A DNA stretch of 64,000 bases from Cryptomeria japonica (lineage: Eukaryota > Streptophyta > Pinopsida > Cupressales > Cupressaceae). The position numbers were made by a program, and so were the translations under genes. The notes beneath the pieces were generated by a model that searched no databases, was not told the DNA's origin, and was given only the letters and a program-made list of their open reading frames with translations. Shown one piece after another: positions 32,334-43,526 of this stretch. The stretch lies in assembly GCF_030272615.1 (NCBI RefSeq), contig NC_081410.1, forward strand, positions 143,317,349 to 143,381,348, written 5' to 3'. Each line of letters starts with the position of its first letter. Position 1 is the first letter of the stretch.

Positions 32334-32344
32334 CATTAATTTGT

Positions 32345-33290
32345 AAAAACTCGAAAAGCAAAACAAAAAAATATATCCCCTTTGTGCATAAGACAAATCA
32401 CTAAGCATTCCACCAATGACATTCGCAATCCAACACTGTGCTTTCTTGAAATCATGCATTAACAAATGACCTTTTTCAATCAAATCAAACGCTCAAACTG
32501 ATTAAAATTGTCTTATCAATCAATCAACATCAATATCATTCGTCCTTGGCACATTATCCTGAGTCTTATACAGGGTGTGGTATACTCAAAACCAGACTGT
32601 GTCCTGTCTTAGATGGGGTACCGCATTCCTTGAAACCAGACAGCATGATCGTCCTATCAGCACTTTCAACTTTTGACAATGAAGATCAAGATGTTTGTTT
32701 GACTTGTTGGAATTCATGAGTCTTATCATTTATTGATTTATCTTCGATCATGTTCCTATGTTGCTCGATGATGTCACTGAGTGATTTAGAGTGACCAGGA
32801 TAGCTCATGGTCCCTTTCTTTTTTTGATTGTGATTGTTGTTTGTCTGCTATGTGTCTATTTTTTTTGTGAAAAGGGTTGCATTTCAGCTCTGACCTTCAA
32901 TGCCATGATGCTACGCATCCATTTTGCTACATAAAAATAATGGTTCTCACCTACAAACTGCATTACTGAAAGAAAGTTTTTCTTCATCTCTAACTGTCCT
33001 CTGTCTCATTTCTTCTTACTAACATTTCTTCCATCAGTTCGGATAGTCAGTCTGGTCTAGTGCTCCGATCTCCACACACATATGCTGCATCCTGCATTCA
33101 TTGGTTAGTACATTTGCATTACATCAAGTATCATATCAAGCATTTTATCCATTTCATATTATAAATGCATCAAAAATACATAAAAATATATCCATACATG
33201 TTCATAAACAGTGCATAAGTCATCCATACATAGAAAAATAACTACAAATCATAACACATTTCATCCCATCCTATCGATGCATATCATATC
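32345..33290 (+). repeat. Inverted copy of element 1 3' internal region
   Basis: Reverse complement of about 1-935. Here it is not preceded by integrase but by a PBS-like site and a truncated LTR. This suggests a gag-pol-deleted, non-autonomous derivative that keeps the 3' region and the PMD gene. Confidence 0.85.
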
Positions 33291-33592
33291 ACATATCACA
33301 ATAATATCGGAGTACAAAATCAGACTGTCTGTCCTAAGTATGGCCCGCAGGCTGACTACATAATATCAAACTACATATGTCATCTGTCTGTCATAAGGAG
33401 TACGTGCCTCTGTCACTGGTTGCTCCCTCTATCCTCCTCATCCCTGCCATGTCTCATGGATGATGTCCCTCCTACCCCTGGTCCTAGCTATGGTGGTCTC
33501 ATAGGTCCACTCACCCCCATGCTGCTCAATGACCTCTGAGAGCGTGCCCTGCTCTCTGTCCTCGATCGTGCAAGATATGAAGCTGCTCTCTA

Positions 33593-35170
33593 CTATGGTG
33601 GAACTGCACTCTCATATAGTGTCCTCCAATGACGTATCTCCTCTCTGATCTCTACCAGCATCTGTGCCATCTCACGTGCACTGGCATCCCTAATCGACCC
33701 AATGAACTCAGTGACTCTCTGTTCCTCTCGCTGTGCTTGAGCTATTGTTGTATCTTGAGCTGCTGTGAGTCTGGCTATCTCCACTCTAAATTGATCTTGT
33801 TGTCTCTCTAATGTCCCAATGTGATCCTGTTGACTTGCTATGGTAGCCCTGCACATCTCCATCTCTTCTATGCTAGCTGTCTCCGGCTCTATGGGTATAT
33901 CCTGCAATGTCTCCTGATTAGCTGAGTCTGGCTCATCATCATCATCCTCCTCCTCATCTTTGTCCTCGTCATCCTCCTTATCCTCATCCCCACCCTCATC
34001 CTCCTCATCATCCTCATCTCCCTCCTCTCCGATGAGTGGGAAGTCCTCCTGTCTCCTCAGTACTGGAATATTAGGATCAATCAATGGCATTGGCCGTCGT
34101 CGTGCAAACCATCGCTCATACTCCTCTGTCGTCTCGACGTCCACCACATCTAACCTCCAATCCCACTATCTCTACTATAGTTGTGCAAAGTCAGCATATG
34201 CTATGTGTGGCTGAATCATACTCCCCCACTGACTCATCTCTCTATGCGATCGGGCAAACTGTGCCATCCTTCTAGGTACATCCTGCCTCTCTCCAAACTG
34301 TCATCTGACTCTCTCTGGTAGGTACATCTCAATCACTCTTTGGCAGTTCACTGGTCACCTAATCATGTACCTCTCCTGTCTATAATATTGTAGCTCATCA
34401 TGATCATCTGACCATCCAGGGCAATCAAGATATGGCCTCCATGTGAACTCTCTCAGTCTGTCTAGCTCATGTCGCCAATACAATATGTATCCAAATGGAC
34501 CCTGTCTCAGTGCTCCCACATAGCAATACACATATGGTTGATGTGGTACTACCCGTCTCTCTATAATCAATTGACATATGGCTATGTGCTCAAATGCCCA
34601 TACTTGAAGCAATGTGACTCCACATCTCAAAGTCTGAATTGCCTGATATGCTATCTGATGCAGCTGAAAATATAGCATAGCTAGTACACATGGTCCCCAT
34701 GCGTACACCGTCCCCTCTGTCGCCATCCGCTCTAGTACTCTTCCCCATCCAATAGGGAATCCATGTCCTCGTCTGTCTCCTACTAGTAGACATGCTATCA
34801 CCACTGCTATCACCACATATCGTCAATCATACTCTGATGCCATGCTCTCCCACCCAATCTCCCTCTCGACGATATCCAAATCATCTGCGTCGCACTCAAA
34901 TAGTCCACACAACTTGTCCCTCCCTATCACTGGGTCATACTCTATCATCTCCCCATGTATCGAAATGCAGAGGATGCGCCATACATCCTCTAGAGTCACC
35001 GTCGCCTCTCCAGTCGCCAGATGGAAGGAGGAAGTCTCTGAATGCCATCGCTCTGCCAATGTGGTAAGTAATCCTGTGTTTGCCCTAATCTTCAGCATGA
35101 ATTTGATATAATATATCCCAAGTCCTGCTAGGATATCTCTGTCCGTGCTCCTCAGTCTATGTCGTAACAT
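33593..35170 (-). pseudogene. Second PMD-coiled-coil gene, decayed
   Basis: The segments 35170-34823, 34816-34355 and 34147-33593 lie in one frame. Sense order: PMD with LLTTLAERWHSETSSFHLA and TVTLEDVWRIL, then GWGRVLERMATEGTVYAWGP and LTLLQVWAFEH-like (VTLLQVWAFEH). A very acidic linker (about 33930-34030, DEDDEEDEGG) follows, then a coiled coil ending in IRHWRTLYESAVPP. It parallels the PMD of element 2, but the linker is acidic instead of Gly-rich. Stops near 34819 and between 34355 and 34147 disrupt it, and I see no frameshift. No exon 1 or TATA box is recognisable upstream, where (CA)n at 35259 intervenes. It is antisense to the presumed plus orientation of its element. Confidence 0.8.
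33930..34035 (-). repeat. Acid-coding TCC/ATC microsatellite in the second PMD gene
   Basis: TCATCATCATCCTCCTCCTC-type repeats encode a run of Asp and Glu in the linker of the PMD pseudogene. Confidence 0.8.
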
Positions 35171-35523
35171 GAAACAGTCTGGTCAGTTCTCCCGCGTGAT
35201 CATCTGGGAGAGGAGTATACATAGAGGGAAAATGTGTCGACGTTGTCTTGAGACCTTCACACACACACACACACACACAAAGTTGCTACAGTCAAGAGTA
35301 AGTGTCGCAATTAATTTATGATCCGGGTCAATTTCATTTTGTAAGTTATCTTTTTTAAATCCTAGTGTTTACCCTTGTGTTGATCTTTTTATGTGTTAAA
35401 TCTCTTTCATTATTGGGTATAACTATAGAGATCATATCAACTTTTTGACAAACTATTATATGTATACGTATATGTTATAAGTGTAAATATATTTATACAT
35501 ATATGTATATACCTAAAGGAATA

Positions 35524-35561
<38 letters not shown>

Positions 35562-35598
35562 TGTGACTTTATATTACGAACAAATATATATATATATA
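35171..35598. other. AT-rich spacer with (CA)n and (TA)n microsatellites
   Basis: (CA)10 lies at 35259-35279, and TATATA runs at 35527-35558 and 35584-35598. No gene is seen. The second TA run abuts the left LTR of element 3 and may have expanded over its target duplication. Confidence 0.75.
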
Positions 35599-35701
35599 TA
35601 GTTAGTCCCCCCTAGTTTTCATTAAAATTTCAATTGCAGAGGTCGCCTTTGGTTTTTCTTTTCCTTTCGGTCATATATTTTCTGTCTTTGAACCCGAGTC
35701 C

Positions 35702-36000
35702 TTGAACCTTTGTAAAAGTTCAAGGTTCAAAGTTCAAAACACACTCAAAAGGGCTTCTCTTCGCAACTTTGTTCTATGATAAGGCGGGCGCTTTGTTGTA
35801 ATTTGTATTAAACTTGAACCGTTGAACCCTTTTTGGTTCAAGGTTCAAGGTTCAACGTTGGTCATGCGTCAGTTTCGTCTTCGCTCATTAATTGTTATTT
35901 TTCTTGTCATGAAGTTGGTATTCTATGTTGTTATGTGTTATTTCTCTTATTTGAACTTGAACCTTTGAACCCTTTTTGGTTCTTGTTTCAAGGTTCAAAG
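35702..36000 (+). repeat. Three stem-loops of TTGAACC/GGTTCAA in the left LTR
   Basis: Stems lie around 35702-35734 (TTGAACCTT with AAGGTTCAA), 35814-35856 (two TTGAACC units, CCCTTTTT loop, then three GGTTCAA units) and 35952-36000. The same three occur in the right LTR at about 46515-46550, 46624-46670 and 46767-46815, so they predate insertion. They lie 500-800 bp upstream of the LTR reading frame. Confidence 0.8.
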
Positions 36001-36501
36001 TCTGAATTCTTAAAGACCAAAAAGTTCTATGCAGAATTGATACATGCGTCATTAAGTAACGCGGCAGCGAGAAAAGAGAATATTCTGGGGATTTCAAAAA
36101 GGTTAGTTTCTAAAAATTATGACAAGGCGTGAGTTGTGCGATGAAGTGATCTAAACATTAAATGCATGTCGGCTATATGTCAAATTAGGTGATAGCTCGC
36201 ACGAACTTCCTTAATTTGTACAACTTGCTAAGTTTTAAGTGTGATTTTGTATATCATTGTTGCGGAAGCTAGCAATTGTTTCTAAAATTTTCTTTAGTTG
36301 TAATGCAAGCGGGAGAAATTGAATGTATTTTGTTTGTGCGTAGAATCTTTTCAAGAATTTTCTTTTGAAACCAAGTTAGTTTCAATCATTCTCTCTTCTG
36401 CTGTATTTTCTTATTCTGAAAATTAGTTGTCATTCGTTCTCCTTTGTTGTGTATAAGTTCATTGCATCCCTGTAAATTGCTTGTAAATCAGAGGTGCCAT
36501 A

Positions 36502-39500
36502 ATGAGGCCCACCCTACCCAAACTAGGCCGCAATTCTTGCCTAGTTAGTTCACTCCCAGAGATGGGAGATACTTCATTAGCTCTAGCGGACCTCTCTAAT
36601 TTTATCGAGAGAGCCAAAAACCCAATTCAGAATTCAATGATGGAAAGAATAGTGAAGAGTGGCTTGGTTAAGGCTACCACATTCCCCATTGTTGAACCAT
36701 GCCCCAAGTTGGTACTAGAATGTATGAATAGGTATGATGCAGAGCACAGATGCATCAGGAATGTCAATGGCAAAGTGCTATTAAAAATTGATAGAGAAAC
36801 TATAATGGCAACCATGGGTATACCTCATAAAGAGCCATATGAGGACTGGATTATTAGCATGTCGTATTCATTCTTCTCCGAGAAGAAGAGCACTTATAAA
36901 AGTGTGATTGCAAGAAATTGGCTACTGAAGATTCAAAAAGGGGGGTCTAGATTGTCAAGGCCGCTTACCAGAGAACACTTCATAGCAGAGGTGCGGGACA
37001 TTGTCATTCTTTTGAATAGGTTAAAAGGGAATGCCCATTCCTTCTATTGGGAAGACTGGATGTACTTCTATATCCAAGTCATGTTGAATGGGAGCGCCTA
37101 CTTGGATTGGGGGAAGGTAATTGCAGAAAGATTACATGAAAGTCTGAACAGGTTTGCAGGAATGAATGGCTTCTTTATGTCATCTTATTTATTTTATATG
37201 CTTGCATGTACCCGGGATTGGAATGGGCTGCATCATGAACCCTGGATTGATGGGATAAAGGTGTATGAATATTATCCTCACCTACAGGAACAAAAATATG
37301 TAGATAATTTTATGAGGTGGAATGACATTTTTGCAGGGAGATTGGTTCATGAGTTGCGGGGAAACATAAATAAAAGATTGACAACGGAGGCCATGGAATT
37401 CATCGACATTTATGGTAGTTATTTTATCCAATTTCTCCAATTCACTTATATTCGAGTTGGCAGTTTCCTGGGTGAACCTTTCAGGTTGCCCTGGTTTGTG
37501 TTAGATAGTTATGTTATAATTGAGGTTTGTCGTCAACTGGCATACATTGACAAAAAGAGTGGAGGGAAGTCTGGGGTGATATTTCCTATGGAACTTGGCC
37601 ACTATAGTTGTGCATATGTTTTTGACGCATTGAACCTTGAACTTGAATTCAAAAATTTCAAGCTTCAACCGTATGTTGTCAGATACAAATTTGATAGCCG
37701 AGCATTTGCTAGAGAAAATTTAGAAGTGGAAAATGATTTTCGGCATGAACCTCAATTGGAGGATTATTGGGAAAACTGTGTTGATGAGTTCGAAGTCTGA
37801 AGAAGGTTGTGGTCAAGGTTCACAATTCAACAAATTGTCACAATGGGCCTATCTATGAATGTTTCTGGGGTGCAAGAAGAAGGAGATGAAGAAGTAGTTG
37901 ACCCCGAGTTTGATGAGAAGATACAGGGACATCCTATCTCAAAAATTGATTGGAGTAGAAAAGGGGACGATAGCATTCAGTCCAAAACCTTTAATGTAAT
38001 CAGAAGAATAGAGAAATGGTTGAAGGATCATTGTTTCAAACAAAAGCCTATTCCTACACTTAAGGATAAGAAAGTTGGTCAGACTCATGCGGCTTCCCAA
38101 ACATCTCTTCCTTCTTCTAATGTTGTTGTTGATATTGCAGGTGAAAGGAAACAAAGGACAAAGAAGACTAAAAATATAGGTCTAGGAGAGTCTTATGTGG
38201 GTTCAGCTTCCACCTGTGTTACCAGATCACATAGCAGGAAAAGTAATCAAAAAACCCCGACAAGTTCAATGGTAGTGGACAGATTCTAAGGAGGAAACTC
38301 AAGAAACAATGGATGCCCAAATGCAAGATCAACCTCTCCTAGATGCGGCAGATAGTGGAAAAGAAATCAGTCAACCTGAAGATTCTGGGAATACTATGAT
38401 TGTTGTCACCAGTAATCAACAATCACCATTGCCAAAGGAAACATCCACCACTCCCAAGTGGATGAGTGCCTCACTTACCAAAAAGAGGAACATCATCCCT
38501 ATTTCAATCCCAATGGAGGATATGGTTAGCAAATGTCTGGGGAGGACTTCAAAGTCCAAAAGACTCAAAACAGAAACCATGATTGATGTGGATGAGTAGA
38601 CGGGACACTGGGTTGCGGAGGTAGCTAGACCTCCAATAGATAAAGAGATTGACAATGTTACCAAGAAATACTTTATCATTGAAAAGATCGATCTGGGGAC
38701 AACTTCTCGGACCGCTGATGTTAAACACTTGGAATCTTCAACTAAAAGGATTCTCACAAGGACCTAGAAGGATGAGAAAGATAAAAGCGAGATGAAACAA
38801 ATTATAATACAGATGGCCCAATATATTAATGCAATCCAGAATCCAAATCCTCAGCCTCTCTCCCAAGTTTCTTCATCATTCAACCCAAAATCACCTTTGA
38901 ATCAGAAGTTACTTGATCAGGTTCAAAGGAGCCGAATGATCACAGATGTTTTTAGCAAATGATTCGAATCAATTGCACAACAAGGGACAAGTTATATATC
39001 TGATTTGGTCAAAGTGTTTGAGAATGTGGAATCTATTGGGAAAGAGCTAGAAAAATAGATGGTTGCCTGGGAGAAAGAGAAAAGTAAATGGCTGGCTGTG
39101 TTAAGGCAAATGAGAGATACATAGAGATATGGGGTAATGAACTTCCTCGTCGAGAAGATGGTGCATGGCCTAGATGACAACATACTCTTTGTTTGCAAAG
39201 AAAACATTGACTAGAGGAACTCAATCATTCAACAAGGACATGAAGAATTCCTCAAGCTTTTAAAAGAATTGAAGGAGTTGACTCACACTATGCAAAAATA
39301 CATGAAATGCATAGATCTTCAGCTCTTAAGAGAAGATAAGAAAATGCTTGAGGATTCTTCACAAATGATTCAGGCCTTCAAAGATCGAATACAACAGGTT
39401 CAGGAAGCAAAGTCCTTAACAATTGAGGACTTCTGAAAGGTCGCAAGAGTCGAATCTATGTCGGTTGTCTGTTTCAATCATTTGGAGATGCACAAGAGTA

Positions 39501-39679
39501 AACTCCTGCAGGTAGGTAAAAAGAAAGAAGTATGGAAGCAACAGATTTTACACATAGGCCTCCCACATTACCAGATCATCTTAAGCTTCTCAACAACTCA
39601 CCTAAAATGGTGGAACATTCGAAGTACTCCTGGATCACAGGATAGACAGGCTGAAGCCACATCAACTGCTGGAGCTTGA
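36502..39679 (+). pseudogene. LTR-embedded long gene, left copy
   Basis: From the ATG at 36502, one frame is open to 37800 (432 codons). It continues in frame past a TGA that the right LTR shows to be CGA, to 38289. It then shifts by one base near 38290 and continues to 39679 with a few stops. N-terminal half: a globular, aromatic-rich region (PTLPKLGRNSC; VNGKVLLKIDRETIMATMGI; FYWEDWMYFYIQVMLNGSAY). A basic, NLS-like patch follows (KKRNIIPI, SKSKRLK), then a long helical or coiled-coil part (MKQIIIQMAQYINAIQNPNP, HEEFLKLLKELKEL). I do not recognise the family. The N-terminal block faintly resembles the plant transposon/PMD-type pattern. Not gag or pol. Confidence 0.75.
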
Positions 39680-40513
39680 TCATGCTTTCTTAGCTCGTGG
39701 CTCATGTCGCGTTTTTAGTTTAGTTATCGCTTTCAGTTTTATGAAACTAGAATTCTTTAAACTTTGGGATAGAGTTAATTATTTAACTCTAGTTTTATGT
39801 GTAACAAACTATCATATCTTGAAGGCTATTTATATGGTTGGATAAGCCATTTAAAAGGTCCAAAAATTTTGATTGAAGAAAACAAAAACTGAGTTTTTCT
39901 TTGGATTTTCAATATAGACAATTCTGGTTTTTGAGTGAAAATAATATTGTGGTTCAATCTTCAAATCTATGTGTTTGAAAGATTAGCAGTCTTTGTTGGG
40001 ATATATGCTTATGCGCTGAATATATTTTCTTCATTACTAGATTTATCTTAGTTTGTGGATTCGTTGATTTTCTTTGTTTAAATATTACTTCATAGTTGTT
40101 TGAATGACTCTGATCCCCCTTGTCCTATGAGACATGAGCGAGAATCGATCAACATTTTCATTACTATGAGTATTATGGATGGAATAAATTTTATGTTGAA
40201 TGAATGCATACAAAGATAGAGTCTGTGAGCTTTATACTTTTAAATAGATATTTTGCAGCATTCGTTTGTGTTGACAAATGAATGTGGAAGCCTTTCTTGC
40301 TTTCTGGTTAAAAGTGTGTTTGTTTCTTGAGTAATCTGCATAAACATTTCTTGAGCATCTTACGAGGAGTTGCACTCTTATGCAGAGGGTAAACCAAAGC
40401 TTGATAACCCAACCATTGGTACATTTGCTTTTTCATAATGGGTGTGCAGAAGTCTTTATTTTAAAAACACCTAAAAATTGAAGAAAAGGCAAATCTGTTA
40501 ACCAACAGATTTC

Positions 40514-40531
40514 TGGCGACTCTACTGGGGA
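40514..40531 (+). promoter_or_regulatory. tRNA-Arg type primer-binding site of element 3
   Basis: TGGCGACTCTACTGGGGA is complementary, with one mismatch, to the 3' end of a plant tRNA-Arg (…CCCCAGCAGAGTCGCCA). It lies six bases after the LTR end, a position that confirms the 4.9-kb repeat is an LTR and sets the plus orientation. Confidence 0.85.
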
Positions 40532-40812
40532 GTCGAATCATAAGACTGGTTGCCTGGTTATAGGATATCAAGAATTGGATTGTCAATTTTTAAGAATCAT
40601 TTTGGGTGCCATCAAAATTTTGCATTGTAGACAGATTGGAGCCAAGTAGATATACTAGGTCTCAAAGGCAGGAAGGGATAGTTGACTCTATTTTTCAAGA
40701 ATTGCAGAACCTAAATTTTTAGTCATCCTTTTCACCTACGAGACAAACAAGAAGTAGACCTCCTTCTTCATCTCCTTCACTCCCTATATCCTCAATTTGT
40801 TAAGCCCTAACC

Positions 40813-41919
40813 TTGCATGGTTTTTCTTTACCCAGCATAATCAACCCAACCCCTCTCAATATCATTCTTCCAATGGCAACAAAAAATTCTTGGGGGGCCG
40901 CAATAGGTCCACTAAATTTGGGTTTAAATTTGAATGCTTTACCCAAAGGAGTGAGAGACCACTTGCCAAAATTTAGTGGTGAGGGGAAGATCACGGTTGA
41001 TGAACACTTGAATGCATTCAATGTTGCCTGTGGTATAATAGTTGTCCAGCATGAAGATGTTGCAGTGGGGCTATTTGTACAAACACTAATTGGAATTGTT
41101 GCGGATTGGTTTTATCACCTGCCAAATAGTGTAATAACAAATTGGCAGGACTTGAAAACAAGGTGTGAAGCAAGGTTCAAAGTAGCAGAGGACGAGCACT
41201 CTCTTTTGGCTCAATTAGCCCAGTTAAAAAAGGAGATTTCAGAATCTATGAGAGATTTTGTAGCAAAATTTGATACGATTGTACATAAAATTCCCGTGAA
41301 TCAAAAACCCTCAGATGACAATCTGAAATGTTTTTTTATAAATTCCATGCCTTTAGAGATAGGTTTCTTGATCCGTAGACAAAGAGTTGCAATCCTGAGT
41401 GATGTTAAAACACTTGCCGTTGAGTTGGAGGATGACTTGATCACTGCATGAAAGTGGAAGAGAGAAGTACAAGTACCTAATGCTCAACCCTCTACTTCTT
41501 CAGATCTTGTAACCCAGATACTGATGAATGATGTAATAACTCTTAAAAGATTGGCAATTGAAGCCCCACCACCAAAGGGAAGTATTTGTGTTTTTCATCT
41601 TACGAATGATCATGATGGCAATTCTTGTCATGAAATGGTGTGTTATGCGTAGCTGATTAGTTCTAAATAGATCTCAAATGAATTGAGTGAAGAAAAATCT
41701 TTTAGGCAACTTGGCGACTTTGAAATCCACTTCCGAGAGTACGAGTCAGATTCAAAAAGAGGAGGTGACATTTTGGTTACTTTAGAGGATCCTTCATGTG
41801 CTGTGCTGACAAGGAATCAACAAAATGTAAAACCTCAGGGCATGTCTTCATCCTTTGGTGTGAATTATAAAGGTAAGGATATTGTTACCAGATTTCATAA
41901 CAATGATCATAAGCCTTAA
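40813..41919 (+). pseudogene. Gag of element 3 (broken)
   Basis: The first segment, 40813-41451, is open; a likely start is the ATG at 40874. It has the Retrotrans_gag core: LPKFSGEGKITVDEHLNAF, then a WFYHLP block and NWQDLKTRCEARF. A second segment in the same frame is 41683-41919, after stops around 41450-41680. No zinc knuckle is visible; the C..H pattern CVFHLTNDHDGNSC near 41590 could be a remnant. It belongs to a lineage different from elements 1 and 2, with a short gag and no Gln-rich extension. Confidence 0.83.
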
Positions 41920-42036
41920 GAACCTCAGTTGATAAAATCTATAGAGATAGAGGGTTCATTTGATATTGTACAGTTTTGTAAATCCTCCTAGATTCAAATT
42001 ACACCAGTTGAGTACCTTAAATCAAATCCCAAAGAA

Positions 42037-42540
42037 TTGGATAGAGTAGTTAAGTTTGTAAAAGGAAATGATGTATTACAAGCTAATGGGGCACACCAGT
42101 TAGTAAATGCTACATTGTCTTCCCAAAGTGATGTGTCAGACCATCATGTTACTCATGACGTGATTCCTAAAATAACAACCCTTCAAACTGATGATACTTT
42201 ATCTATCCTTGAGTCAAAACCCGAGCCTTTTTATATATCTCTATTCATAAATGGTCATAAATTAAACAATTGTATTATAGACTCAAGTGGATCAGATAAT
42301 ATCATGCCATCTACAGTAGCCAAGGCGTTGGGGTTATCCTTAACAAAAACCTTTGGCAAATGTTATTCAATGGACTCCAAGCAAATACCCCTATTAGGAT
42401 AGATCAAAGATGCTCAATTAGTCCTTGCTTCTCACCCGAATAAAAGAATCAAGCTAACTATTTTAATATTTGATATCCCTGCAAGCTATGGCATTTTACT
42501 AAGTCGTACATTCTGTAGAGACTTAGGGGGTGAGATAAAG
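42037..42540 (+). pseudogene. Protease of element 3 (broken)
   Basis: The retropepsin active-site region reads CIIDSSGSDNIMPSTVAKAL, where relatives have DSGAS-type motifs, so a residue is out of register or changed. After a TAG near 42402 the C-terminal part continues in frame (ASYGILLSRTFCRDLGGEIK), which corresponds to the usual LLGRPF-x-DLGG end. It flows directly into the archaeal-type RNase H at 42541. Confidence 0.78.
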
Positions 42541-42719
42541 ATGGATTGGTCTCAAGCCACTATTCCCATAGGAAAACATCAAGTCATTTTGCGGCTTGAA
42601 CCTAAATCTATGTTCACTTTTTTTCCCTCTAACGATCCAAATGTTCAAATTTTATATCATGAATGTCAATTCGGAAATTACATGATTTTATCCGATAATG
42701 AAGCTGTAGAAAATGTGTC

Positions 42720-43161
42720 ACAACCGGAGGCAGAAGAAAATTTATGGCTAATGGAGTTTGATGGGAGTTGTGTGGCATTAGGTTCTGGTACAGGGGTAGT
42801 TCTTATTCCTCCCTCTGGTGTTCACATTCCTTTTTCTTTTAAATTGGAATTCAAAAACACAAACAATACTGCTAAGTATGAAGCTTTATTGTTAGGATTA
42901 GCCGAAGCAAAAAAAATGGGAGTAAAGCTTCTCCAAGTCAAGGGAGATGCAGAGTTGATTGTGAAACAAGTCAGAGGATTGTTCAATGTGAAAAATGAGA
43001 GATCAAAGCATTACCAAAACAGAGTCTGGGATGAAATTGAAGATTTTGATGTATTTTCTATTGAAGCCATTCCCAGAGAACAAAAATCCAAAGCAGATTC
43101 TTTTGCAGTATCGACTTCTTTATTAATTCCTCATCTTGAGTTCACCAATGATACCTACTGA
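42720..43161 (+). pseudogene. Archaeal-type RNase H located upstream of RT in element 3
   Basis: WLMEFDGSCVALGSGTGVVL, NNTAKYEALLLGLAEAKKMG and VKGDAELIVKQV give the D-E-D residues. The block REQKSKADSFAVSTS matches the end of such domains. It lies between protease (42037-42540) and RT (from about 43527), in the protease frame. In elements 1 and 2 the same domain type lies after RT-RNaseH. It is separated from RT by about 370 bases with several stops in frame. Confidence 0.87.
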
Positions 43162-43526
43162 GTGGAGTTGATATATCGACCTAGTGTACCTGATAATTCT
43201 AAGTTTTGGTAGGTCTTTGAAAATGATAAACAAATTAACAATTTCATGCAATGTATAGAAACATTCACTACTACATTCTTTGAAGGGTCAAATGCGGAAT
43301 GTAAAGAGTTTTCACCAGAGCGGGCCAAAGAGCTGAGTGATGGGGTTATGTAGTTAAAAGGGAATAAGATTCCTAAAGGGTTTGTATATTTAGATCGTCT
43401 CTTTGATTGCCATGATGCTTATAAGAAAAGAAAAGATGAATAGATTCCTGCAGTCCAAGATGTTGGAGGTTATGAAAGAATTAACATTCACACTGAGGAA
43501 GATCCCAAATATATAAATCTAGGAAA

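Larger units (their letters stand above)
35599..40507 (+). repeat. Element 3 left LTR, about 4.9 kb
   Basis: A giant LTR. From left to right it holds a hairpin cluster built from TTGAACC/GGTTCAA, a long reading frame (36502-39679), an AT-rich tail and the end AACCAACA, followed by the PBS. It aligns through its length with 46414-52283, except for a block of about 160 bp present only here (about 38185-38345) and the solo LTR present only in the right copy. The expected first bases TG read AG. Confidence 0.88.

Noticed and set aside
35223-35240. AGAGGGAAAA followed by TGTGTCGACG, a possible PPT and 3' LTR start for the PMD-bearing element on the right
   Set aside because: No second copy of the supposed LTR is seen and the flank is microsatellite; the match is too short.
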